Below, piece by piece: positions 40,185 to 49,231 of a stretch of DNA of 49,231 nt. The stretch is from WHTX01 sp038255145 (GTDB taxonomy: Bacteria; Actinomycetota; Acidimicrobiia; Acidimicrobiales; CAIXPF01). The stretch covers positions 1-49,231 of the forward strand of contig JBBSLP010000045.1 in the NCBI GenBank assembly GCA_038255145.1, in the 5' to 3' direction. The notes beneath the pieces were generated by a model that saw nothing but the letters and a program-made list of their open reading frames with translations, made no database searches and was not told the origin of the DNA. Both the position numbers and the translations under genes were made by a program. The first letter of the stretch is position 1. Each line of letters starts with the position of its first letter.

Positions 40185-41360
40185 TCAGGTCTCCACCACC
40201 GCGGAGGTGTCGACGAGCTCGGCGTAGGCGCCCTGCTTGGCCCACCGACGGATGCGGAACAGGTCGCGGATCAGGCGCATGGCGTCGCGGACCACCTTCA
40301 CCGTGGAGCGCTCCGAGTTCTCGACGTGCACGGGCACCTCGAGCAGGGACAGCTCGTAGCGCTCGGCGAGGTGGAAGATCTCGATGTCGAAGGCGAACCC
40401 GTCGACCCGGCTCTGGCCGAAGACGAGCCGGGCCACGTCACTGCGGAAGGCCTTGAGACCGCACTGGGTGTCGCGGTACTGGCCCAGCAGCAGGGCCAGG
40501 GTGAAGGTGTTGATCAGGCGGCTGCCGATCTCCCGGATGCGACGGGCCTGCACCAGGGTCGTCGCCGCCGAGTGGTGGCGGCTGCCGACGACGACGTCCC
40601 AACCCTCCTCGACGCGGGCCAGCAACAGCAGCAGCTGTTCGGGGGCGTAGGCCAGGTCGGCGTCGGTGAAGGCGACGGTGCGCCCCTTGGCCACCAGCAT
40701 CCCCGCCCGCACCGCCGCGCCCTTGCCCCGGTTCTCGGGCTGGACCACCACCTGGTCGGCCCCGGCGCAGCGGGCGGCGCCGGCGGTGTCGTCGGGCGAC
40801 CCGTCGTCGACGATGACGATCTCGAACCCACCGGTCGGGCCCAGGGGGGCGAGTGCGGCGCGGACCCGGCTGATGGTGGCCCCGATGCCCGACTCCTCGC
40901 CGTAGGCGGGGATCACCACGCTGAAGCGCAGCTCGCCGGGGGGTGCGGGGCGCCCGAGGCGATGGCCCTGGCTGGAGCGCACGCCCTGGAACAGCACCCA
41001 GCGGTAGGCGGCCACCCGCACGCAGGCCGCGGCGAGCACGGCCACCACCTTGGCGCCCAGCAGGGGCAGGCCCAGCACCAGGCCGGAGCCCAGCACGGTC
41101 AGGTCGACCCCGCAGGCCAGCACGGCGACGCCCAGGAAGGCCGAGGGCTGGTGCACCCAACGCACGAAGGGGTCGTTGTGGAACGTGACCAGCCGATGGG
41201 CCAGGTAGGAGAGCCCGGCGGCCACGGTGACGGCGACGATGTCGGCCAGCAGCAGGTTGAGCCCGTTGTGGCCCAGCGCCAGCAGGAGGCCGACGTCAAG
41301 GACGGTGGCGGCCACCCCCACGAGGGCGAAGCGGCCCAACCAGCCTCGCAGCCGGTTCAC
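40185..41360 (-). CDS. GtrA-GT2 fusion: flippase-like domain joined to a DPM1/DPG-synthase-like glycosyltransferase
   Basis: 391 aa from GTG 41360, which overlaps the upstream stop (GTGA). Residues 1-130 are a four-helix GtrA domain (LGRFALVGVAATVLDVGLLL through CVRVAAYRWVLF). Residues ~150-391 are a GT-A family 2 transferase: FSVVIPAYGEESGI, IVIVDDGSPDDT, ENRGKGAAVRAGML, the DxD metal site FTDADLAY, and QCGLKAFR. This matches polyprenyl-phosphate mannose or glucose synthases, which make the lipid-linked sugar donor, with GtrA flipping or anchoring it. Next to manA/manB, mannose is the likelier sugar (inference). Confidence 0.9.
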   Translation of the reverse strand: MNRLRGWLGRFALVGVAATVLDVGLLLALGHNGLNLLLADIVAVTVAAGLSYLAHRLVTFHNDPFVRWVHQPSAFLGVAVLACGVDLTVLGSGLVLGLPLLGAKVVAVLAAACVRVAAYRWVLFQGVRSSQGHRLGRPAPPGELRFSVVIPAYGEESGIGATISRVRAALAPLGPTGGFEIVIVDDGSPDDTAGAARCAGADQVVVQPENRGKGAAVRAGMLVAKGRTVAFTDADLAYAPEQLLLLLARVEEGWDVVVGSRHHSAATTLVQARRIREIGSRLINTFTLALLLGQYRDTQCGLKAFRSDVARLVFGQSRVDGFAFDIEIFHLAERYELSLLEVPVHVENSERSTVKVVRDAMRLIRDLFRIRRWAKQGAYAELVDTSAVVET

Positions 41361-44300
41361 CGGCCCGGTGGTTGTTTCGTGCCCGCGTCGTCCTCGGGCT
41401 CGTCGCGGTCCGTCCACGACACGCTCGAGGCGCCATCCTCGGCTGGCGGGGCGAACGCCCCCAACCAGGAGCCGGGGTCGTCACCATCGGTCTGATCGTC
41501 TCCGGGGTCCGCCGCGGGCGATCGCGCTCCGGTCGGGGCGGGTGCCGAGGGGTCGGGCTCGGCCACGGGCAGGTCGTCGAGCCAGTTCGAGCCCGGTGCG
41601 CCCGACGGCGGTACCGGGGTCGACCACGCCCCGCCGGGTGTCGACGATGCCGGGCCGGTCGGTGGCGACGGGGCCGGGTCGACGGGGCCCAACCAGGCAT
41701 CGTCGGCCGAGGGCATGGGCACGGCCCACTCGTCGTCCTCGGCGGCCTGGGTCCACGTGGGTGGAGCTGGATCAGGCACCCGTGTCGGGGCGGCGGGGGC
41801 AGGGACGACCGGCGACACGGCGTCGGACGGCAACATGACCGCTTCGGTGCTCGCCGCCGCGGTGGTGGGCCGACGGCCATCATCCGCAGCGGCGGCAGCG
41901 GCGTCGGCCACGGGCGCCGGGGCCTCGGCAGGGAGGTCGGCATCGACGCGGGTGGGGTCGTCGGGGCCCGAGGCCAGGGCGGCACCACCAACGGCGCCGG
42001 CCACCACCGGCGGGGCGGGGAACACGCTGGTGTCGGGCCCACCGGAGCCGTGACCAGCGCCGTTCCCGTTCGTGTGGCCGTTGGTGTTGCCTTCGTCGAA
42101 GGGCGGGGGCCAGACCCCGCTGCCCGGCGCGGGATCGGGGTCGGGTCCGTACCCTGCCGGTCCCGGGCCGGCGGGCAGGGCCCGGCGACGGATGCGGTCC
42201 ACGGGCAGGGGCGGGCGCCAGGCCAGGATGACCAGGCCGGCCACACCCAGCAGGGCCAACAGCCAGGCGAAGATGTCGACCGGCGTCTGGCCGTAGGACA
42301 GGGTCACCTTGTTCGCGGTGGGCACGACCACCATGAGGTTGGGCATGACGCGGTAGGGACCGTCGGCCCCGTCGGCCTTCCAGTTGGGGAAGTACGACGT
42401 CTTGACCAGGACGGGCTGGCCGATCTGGTCGACGGTGAAGGACATCGAGTGGTTGCCCGTCTCGATGTCGGTGACCTCGACGTCCTGCACCGGTGTCTCC
42501 GGGGGTGCGTCCGTCGACGCCACCCGCTGCCACGCCTCGGGCCCCGTCGCCGCCCGCAGGACGTTCCACTGCGTCGGGTCGTTGAACAGGTTGGCGGCGA
42601 TGGGCAGCCAATCGTGCTGGTACTGGTGGATGTCGTCGAGCACGACGGGCTGGTTGTCCATCCCTTCGACCAGGGGGGCATCAGCCACCTGGAAGGCGGT
42701 CCACGGACCCGAGGACGCCACCTCGGTCAGCTCGGGCTCGGCGGCGGCGGCGTCCTTGGCCTGCTGGGAGTAGGCCAGGTAGTAGCGCACCCCCATCAGC
42801 TGCAATTGCTGGACGCCGAGCTTGATGTCGAAGTTCTTGTACGGCAGGTCGCGCTGGGGGCGCGACGGCTGGGCCGAGAGCGTCGACTGGTTGAGGAAGT
42901 GGTACGGCGTCGTGGCCGAGGACTCGAAGAAGAGGCCCTCCATGGAACCGATGCAGCCATCGGTCCAGTGCGGGAGCAGCATCAGGGCCATGGGGGTGCC
43001 GTAGGAGTTCAGCCGGGTGTTGTCGTACTCCCACATGGCCCGCCCGCACCCGTTCTCGGGCTTGCGACCGAGGTCGTCCATCATGGAGACGACGCCGTAG
43101 TACTCGGGGTAGGCGTCCTTGCCCTCGTAGCCGGCGTAGTTCCACTTGGCCCAGCTGCCCACGAAGTTGGACTTGGCCTTCATGCCCAGCCACTCCCAGC
43201 GGCCGTCGGCGGCGTGGGACGCGCCCGGCAGGCTGCCCAGGGGCAGGGCCACGGCCATCACCACGACCAGGCCGACGATGGTGGCCGCCCCCGCCCGGGC
43301 GGCGACGGTGCGCAGGGCCTGGGCCAACAGGGCCACGCCGACCGCGGCCAGCAGGTAGAGGCACAGGTAGAAGAAGGGCAGCAGGCGGGCGTTCCACAGG
43401 CGGGCCTGGGGCACCGTGGCGAAGAGCACCCCCATGAGCACCGCGCCCAGGGTCAGCACGATGCCGATGCGCTCGCGGTAGGCGAAGGACAGCACCGCGC
43501 CCACCAGGGCGGCGACGACCACCACCAGCCACAGCGACGACATGGTGGACAGCAGGTCGAAGCCGGTGAGCTTGTTGCCGTCGGCCCCCATGTGGAACAG
43601 GTACCGGAGCAGGTCGGCCCGGGCCGTGGGCAGCCGTTCCCAGCCCATGTCGTTGAGGTAGGGGCGCCGCCAGATGAAGGGAAGGACCCAGAAGCAGGTC
43701 AACAGGCCGCCCACCGCGCCAGCGGAGATGACCCACCACATGGGGGTGCGGAACCCGGTCCACGCCCCGCCGAGCAGGCGCAACGGGCTGCGCCGACCTG
43801 CTTCGGGCCGGGGGACGGCCCGTACCCCGGCGACCATGGTGCCGATCAGGTGGGGCACCATGACGGCCACGGTGAGGGGAAGGGCGAAGAAGATGCCCGG
43901 CAGGGGGTGCAGCAGGATGGCCAGGCCCAACGTCGCCGCGGTGATGGCCCGGTAGCGCCCGGTCTCCAGCCCCCCGGACAGCAACCCCAGGTAGAGCACG
44001 CACACCGACAGGCTCATGCTGAAGGCGAACTCGCCCGCCAGCGTGGACGCCACGTTGCCGCCGTAGATGGTGAACGTGGTGTCGAAGAGGAAGGGCAGCG
44101 TGGCCACGGCCATGAGGGCGGGGCCGGGGAAGGGCAGCCGGAAGAGGCGCCCGGTGGCGGCGGCGGCGAAGGGCATGGCCACCAGCCCGGACACGGTGAT
44201 CAGCTTGAAGGCGATCCCGTAGGGCAGGACGAGGTTCAACACCACGATCGCCAGCGCGGGCATCACCATGTAGAACTGGTACGCAGGGAAGCCGGCGTAC

Positions 44301-44617
44301 CAGTCCGGGCTCCACCCCGCCAGCCGGAACTGCGGTAGCAGGTGGTCCCGCAGGTAGGCGGGCCCCCACACGTGGGCCCCCATGTCGCCACCGGCAGGGG
44401 TCGAATCGGTGACCAGCAGCCGGGGGTGCAGCTGGGCGATGGTGAAGGTGGCCATGAGGATGGCCGCCAACACGGTGAAGCCGATGGTCAGGACGCGCTC
44501 GAGGGAGCGACTCCGACGTCGGCGGGGAGGATCGGGGGTCGGCGACAACGGCAGATCCACCCCTTCCGGGGGAGCATCTGCAGGGGTGCCGAGCGTTGCG
44601 ACAGGAGTCTCGTTCAT
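41357..44617 (-). CDS. Large GT-C-like membrane protein (6-pyruvoyl-tetrahydropterin-synthase-related type) with disordered tail
   Basis: 1086 aa. After a short Pro/Arg-rich cytoplasmic N-terminus, the first helix leads to the extracytoplasmic loop STPAGGDMGAHVWGPAYLRD, whose Asp is the expected GT-C acid. About a dozen helices run to ~residue 480, then a large external domain, a last helix (FAWLLALLGVAGLVILAW) near 780, and a ~290-residue Ala/Pro/Asp/Thr-rich disordered tail. Such proteins transfer lipid-linked sugars to envelope polymers. It is coupled to the GtrA-GT2 gene, whose product could supply its donor. Confidence 0.8.
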   Translation of the reverse strand: MNETPVATLGTPADAPPEGVDLPLSPTPDPPRRRRSRSLERVLTIGFTVLAAILMATFTIAQLHPRLLVTDSTPAGGDMGAHVWGPAYLRDHLLPQFRLAGWSPDWYAGFPAYQFYMVMPALAIVVLNLVLPYGIAFKLITVSGLVAMPFAAAATGRLFRLPFPGPALMAVATLPFLFDTTFTIYGGNVASTLAGEFAFSMSLSVCVLYLGLLSGGLETGRYRAITAATLGLAILLHPLPGIFFALPLTVAVMVPHLIGTMVAGVRAVPRPEAGRRSPLRLLGGAWTGFRTPMWWVISAGAVGGLLTCFWVLPFIWRRPYLNDMGWERLPTARADLLRYLFHMGADGNKLTGFDLLSTMSSLWLVVVVAALVGAVLSFAYRERIGIVLTLGAVLMGVLFATVPQARLWNARLLPFFYLCLYLLAAVGVALLAQALRTVAARAGAATIVGLVVVMAVALPLGSLPGASHAADGRWEWLGMKAKSNFVGSWAKWNYAGYEGKDAYPEYYGVVSMMDDLGRKPENGCGRAMWEYDNTRLNSYGTPMALMLLPHWTDGCIGSMEGLFFESSATTPYHFLNQSTLSAQPSRPQRDLPYKNFDIKLGVQQLQLMGVRYYLAYSQQAKDAAAAEPELTEVASSGPWTAFQVADAPLVEGMDNQPVVLDDIHQYQHDWLPIAANLFNDPTQWNVLRAATGPEAWQRVASTDAPPETPVQDVEVTDIETGNHSMSFTVDQIGQPVLVKTSYFPNWKADGADGPYRVMPNLMVVVPTANKVTLSYGQTPVDIFAWLLALLGVAGLVILAWRPPLPVDRIRRRALPAGPGPAGYGPDPDPAPGSGVWPPPFDEGNTNGHTNGNGAGHGSGGPDTSVFPAPPVVAGAVGGAALASGPDDPTRVDADLPAEAPAPVADAAAAAADDGRRPTTAAASTEAVMLPSDAVSPVVPAPAAPTRVPDPAPPTWTQAAEDDEWAVPMPSADDAWLGPVDPAPSPPTGPASSTPGGAWSTPVPPSGAPGSNWLDDLPVAEPDPSAPAPTGARSPAADPGDDQTDGDDPGSWLGAFAPPAEDGASSVSWTDRDEPEDDAGTKQPPGR

Positions 44618-44718
44618 CGTGGCGGTCGGACACCCGTGCGGGGATTCACCTCACGGTCGGTGCCGAAGGCCACGCTAACCGCTGAGGGCCAGCATGCGGG
44701 TGTACCCCCCGCCGCGGT

Positions 44719-44916
44719 TCAGCTGGCGTGGCGCAACGCGGCGGGCGTGAGCTCTCCGAGCAGGTCGTCGAGCTCCACCAGCGCGCCATCGCGGCGCCAC
44801 CAGCGCCGGTCACAGCCGGCGCACGAGGTGAGGGTGATGTCGGACCCACTGGTGCCACGGAGCGCGATGGTCACGATGTCTGCGTTGCACCCCGCCGGGC
44901 AGGTCTCATGTCGCAC
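44719..44916 (-). CDS. Small zinc-ribbon protein
   Basis: 65 aa. GTG 44916 is chosen because GAGGAG lies 7 nt upstream. The sequence RHETCPAGCNADIVTIALRG and then LTSCAGCDRRWW shows CPxxC and CxxC knuckles about 25 residues apart, a classical zinc ribbon. The C-terminal tail (LVELDDLLGELTPAALRHAS) is an acidic helix. No enzymatic domain; it may bind nucleic acid or a protein partner. The AT-richer stretch 44992-45060 on its upstream side probably carries its promoter. Confidence 0.65.
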   Translation of the reverse strand: MRHETCPAGCNADIVTIALRGTSGSDITLTSCAGCDRRWWRRDGALVELDDLLGELTPAALRHAS

Positions 44917-45130
44917 GTCTTGGCTCCTCGCTCCGGCCGTTGGGCCCAGCATGCGCCCCTGCCCGGTCTTCGCTGCCGCTTTTCGCGACATTCGACCTCA
45001 CAGAGGGAACAATTGCTCACTGAGCGTAACGAAAAGGAGCATACCCAAGACGGACGTCTGTGTGAACGTGCAATCCGCGGCCCTCCACCGGGCAGACGGG
45101 GCCCCGTCGCCAGGCGAGCGGGGCCGGTGG

Positions 45131-45883
45131 TCAGGCGAGCAGGGCCAGCGTGGTCAGGTTGAAGCCGATGTGGGCGGCCATGGCCGGCCCCAGACGGCCA
45201 CTGCGCTGGGCCAGTGCGCCGAACACGAGGCCGGCCACCACCAGGCCCGGGAACTGGACGACCTGGCCGTGGATGGCGCCGAAGACGACGGCGGAGGCCA
45301 CCAGCGCGGCCAACGGCGGCAGGCGCCGCTCGAGCGAGCGCAGCAACAGGCCCCGGTAGAACAGCTCCTCGGTGATGGGTCCCACCACCCCCAGGAGCAG
45401 GGCCAGGGCCACGACCCCCAGGGGACCATCGGCCTTGGCCGCGAGCTGGCGGGCGGGGAGGTCGACGTCCGCTCCCCCACTCACCGCGTTCCACACCCCG
45501 TATCCGGCCACGACCACACCCTGGGTGGCGATGCCGGCCAGCAGGCCGAGGGGCACGTCGAGCGGCTTGAGCCGAAGGCCCAGGTCTCCCACGACCCCGT
45601 TGCCCCGCACCTGTCCGGCGTAGACGACGGCCCCGATCAGGCCGGCCCACAGCGGGAGCTGGGCCACGAGCAGGGCCACGAGCGGCGCCCCCGCGCTCTT
45701 GGTCAACGACACGCCCTCGGCCGCGCCGGCCAACCCCGCACCGAGGGCCGTGCCCGGAGGGAGGAGCACGCTCCAGCCCAGCTGGGTGACGAGCACGGCC
45801 AGCACCTGGGCCAGGAAGAAGCCGACGAGCACGTCGACGAGGCCCCAGCGCCGCGGGTGCATCTGAGGGTCGGGCGACGACAC
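45131..45883 (-). CDS. CPBP-family intramembrane metalloprotease
   Basis: 250 aa, about eight transmembrane segments. The Abi/CAAX-protease motifs are in order: TEELFYRGLLLRSLERRL (EExxxR), VFGAIHGQ (FxxxH) and MAAHIGFNLT (HxxxN). These coordinate the catalytic metal inside the membrane. Targets in actinobacteria are unknown. It is divergent from ftsH with a 162-nt gap; the two may form an unrelated pair of membrane-quality proteases. Confidence 0.85.
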   Translation of the reverse strand: MSSPDPQMHPRRWGLVDVLVGFFLAQVLAVLVTQLGWSVLLPPGTALGAGLAGAAEGVSLTKSAGAPLVALLVAQLPLWAGLIGAVVYAGQVRGNGVVGDLGLRLKPLDVPLGLLAGIATQGVVVAGYGVWNAVSGGADVDLPARQLAAKADGPLGVVALALLLGVVGPITEELFYRGLLLRSLERRLPPLAALVASAVVFGAIHGQVVQFPGLVVAGLVFGALAQRSGRLGPAMAAHIGFNLTTLALLA

Positions 45884-46045
45884 GCCGGGAACCTACCCGC
45901 CCTCCGGCTGCGGCTCCCCACCGCCGGCCGCGCCCGGGCGCCGGCCCGAGGTCGGTCCGACCCGCCACCACGGCCCGGCGCACGGGGCCGTGACCAGGCA
46001 TGGCCTGGGGTCCCATATGAGCCCGGCCCCATCTACCATGAGCCC

Positions 46046-47944
<1,899 letters not shown>

Positions 47945-48008
47945 GGCATCCGGTCCCCCCGGGCCCCGCAGGACGGGATGGCACCGGAGCGAGCGAGAAC
48001 TTCGTGCC

Positions 48009-48032
48009 GCGCCCCCGCTCAGGCGGGGGCGC
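48009..48032. terminator. 10-bp hairpin between convergent ftsH and thioredoxin-like gene
   Basis: GCGCCCCCGC (48009-48018), loop TCAG and GCGGGGGCGC (48023-48032) form a perfect stem. The loop holds the TGA stop of the minus-strand gene (48019-48021). It probably serves both transcripts. Confidence 0.65.
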
Positions 48033-48477
48033 TGCCATGTCCGCACCCGGGCGGCAAGGTGCCGGGCTCGCGCAGCTCGGCCACGGTGCCCCACAGGTCG
48101 GTGGCGGTGAACGGGCCCAGGTAGTGGGCCTGTACCGCTCCCTGGGCGTCAGCCACCAGCACCAGGGGCACGGCATCGATGCCGTAGCGCTCGTGCAGCC
48201 GGGCGTCCCGCTGGGACTCGACCTCGGCCACGGCGACGTCGTCGCTGCCCAGGGGACGCACCCGCGTCCACGCCGCCGCGCAGGTCTGACACGTGGCCGA
48301 GGTGAAGGCCAGCACCAACCACGGGGCCTCGGGGCGGGGGAAGTCCCGACGGTCGATGGAGGTGGGCACGTGCCAGTTGGGCGGCGGCGCCATGGGTCGG
48401 GGCCGTCGCCGGGCCAGCAGGGCGGCCACGGCCACGGCCACCAGGGCCAGGCCGACGGCGATCAGCGCGGTCGTCAC
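48019..48477 (-). CDS. Membrane-anchored thioredoxin-like protein
   Basis: 152 aa from GTG 48477. One N-terminal transmembrane helix (ALIAVGLALVAVAVAALLAR), a basic stop-transfer (RRRPRPMAPP), then a thioredoxin fold: WLVLAFTSATCQTCAAAWTR with an atypical CQTC redox motif, VAEVESQRDARLHERYGIDA, and a cis-Pro loop (AVPLVLVADAQG). It likely handles disulfides on the outer face of the membrane. A C-terminal Cys (PPGCGHGS) is extra. Confidence 0.8.
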   Translation of the reverse strand: MTTALIAVGLALVAVAVAALLARRRPRPMAPPPNWHVPTSIDRRDFPRPEAPWLVLAFTSATCQTCAAAWTRVRPLGSDDVAVAEVESQRDARLHERYGIDAVPLVLVADAQGAVQAHYLGPFTATDLWGTVAELREPGTLPPGCGHGSAPA

Positions 48478-48787
48478 CCGTGGAGTCTCGTCGGCCGGCC
48501 CCGGTGCCCGACAAGTCGCCACTGGGGCTGATCGCCCGCCTGGGTCGACCTGCCCATGGTCCGAGCGGCGTTCCCCACGCCAGGCTGGCCCTGTCGGTCG
48601 GTGCGGCGTCGGTCGTTGGCGATCTCGATCGACGAGGGGGCACGTCCGCAGCTGCGGAGGTGGCCTGGCGACGGCGAACCGGGCGACGTTCTCTTCGAGC
48701 CCTCCTTCTGCCCGCCGGGCCCGCGCCTCCCGGCGCCACACCGACTCCCCACCACCCCGGCCAACCCTGGCGCGCCAGGATGGGGGA
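48478..48787. other. Intergenic stretch, no gene recognised
   Basis: 310 bases between the DUF5719-like stop and the thioredoxin-like start. Open frames here show no family resemblance. A perfect 14-nt palindrome CCTGGCGCGCCAGG (48766-48779), 9 nt past the DUF5719-like stop, may take part in termination. Confidence 0.5.
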
Positions 48788-49231
48788 TCAGCCGCCGGCG
48801 GCCGTGGTGGCCGGCGCCGCCGGAGCCGTGGTCGACGCCCCGCCGGCGGCGGGAGCGGCAGGAACGGTGGTGGCCGGGCCCACCGACCCGAAACCTCCCA
48901 GCGAGGGCTGGGCCTGGGCCACCGAGGCGGTGTCGCGCTGGGGTACAGCGGGGGCGGTGGCCACCGACAGGGGCCCTCCGAACACCCACAACTGGCCCAC
49001 GACCACGGGGCCGTCGGCCTCGATGACCATGGGCCCGGCCACCGACAGCTCGGTCCGCCGACCCGAGGCCAGCTCGGTGGCCGGCGCCAACTCGGCACCG
49101 TCGGGGGCCAGGGCACGGAAGCGGACGGTGTCGCCACCACCGGGGTTCAGCAACGAGACCACGGCCACATCCGTCCCGGCCAGGGTGGTCGAGGGGGTGA
49201 CGAACCAGCGGGTGGCCACCACCGGTTGACC
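48788..49231 (-). CDS. C-terminal part of a secreted DUF5719-like protein (5' end outside window)
   Basis: The frame is open to the window edge; 147 residues are visible. WFVTPSTTLAGTDVAVVSLL then NPGGGDTVRFRALAPDG and GPMVIEADGPVVVGQLWVFG follow the repeated beta-sandwich strands of DUF5719 proteins, in which a tail of such repeats describes 'NP' turns and V-V-V strands. The end is an Ala/Pro/Thr-rich low-complexity tail. Probably an extracytoplasmic protein of unknown role. Confidence 0.6.
   Translation of the reverse strand, partial: GQPVVATRWFVTPSTTLAGTDVAVVSLLNPGGGDTVRFRALAPDGAELAPATELASGRRTELSVAGPMVIEADGPVVVGQLWVFGGPLSVATAPAVPQRDTASVAQAQPSLGGFGSVGPATTVPAAPAAGGASTTAPAAPATTAAGG

Noticed and set aside
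44342..46045. Extended open frame running into ftsH (would give a 1200-aa protein)
   Set aside because: The upstream part crosses two minus-strand genes and is low complexity; FtsH starts normally at ATG 46046.

Overview
The window is GC-rich (roughly 70 percent by eye), single-chromosome-like DNA from an actinobacterium, most likely of the Acidimicrobiia (Ilumatobacter/Iamia-like). The clues are strong GC3 bias with frequent GTG starts, an F420-type luciferase-like oxidoreductase, DUF2510, DUF222-HNH, DUF3224 and DUF5719-like proteins, a manB/Trm112-like/manA/ahcY neighbourhood, and a type IV pilus locus without outer-membrane genes. The taxonomic call is inference; there is no rRNA or tRNA gene to anchor it.

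Layout. 1-7.5 kb: end of an unrecognised gene, a lipoprotein, a 13-14 bp hairpin in front of a possible 44-codon ORF, selD, an orphan substrate-binding lipoprotein, purU, a decayed endonuclease/exonuclease/phosphatase gene, a DUF2510 membrane protein and mtnA. 7.5-10.7 kb: a TPP riboswitch followed by a thiamine-uptake operon (small thiamine-binding protein, permease, ThiY-like binding protein, ATPase). 10.7-12.9 kb: an SDR enzyme, the major pilin pilA with a very stable terminator hairpin, and a small acidic protein. 13-14.3 kb: a frameshifted DUF222-HNH gene. 14.4-26.1 kb: type IV pilus assembly. A tightly overlapping minus-strand operon reads pilV-like, pilW-like, pilX-like, pilB, pilT, pilC and an unknown membrane protein. 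It is divergent from a pilM-pilN fusion and pilO on the plus strand. 26.1-30.5 kb: a beta-lactamase-family relic, tag, an LLM oxidoreductase, a GNAT and a CoA-transferase-family gene.

30.53-32.95 kb is the most unusual stretch. A 21-bp perfect inverted repeat encloses two stacked toxin-antitoxin modules (RHH/MazF and MNT/HEPN) plus one unrecognised gene, with no transposase. It sits between two convergent host genes and looks like a non-autonomous mobile toxin-antitoxin cassette.

33-49.2 kb: a frameshifted winged-helix gene, DUF3224, an MFS transporter, ahcY, manA, a Trm112-like protein, phosphomannomutase, a GtrA-GT2 fusion, a large GT-C-like membrane protein with a disordered tail, a zinc-ribbon protein, a CPBP protease, ftsH, a membrane-anchored thioredoxin-like protein and a secreted DUF5719-like protein cut by the window edge. 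The mannose genes and the two glycosyl-transfer membrane proteins probably serve cell-envelope glycan or glycoprotein synthesis.

Three genes (HNH, HEPN, winged helix) are each broken by what looks like loss of one base in a G/C homopolymer. This may be a sequencing or assembly artefact rather than three real mutations. No rRNA, tRNA, CRISPR array or transposase was recognised.
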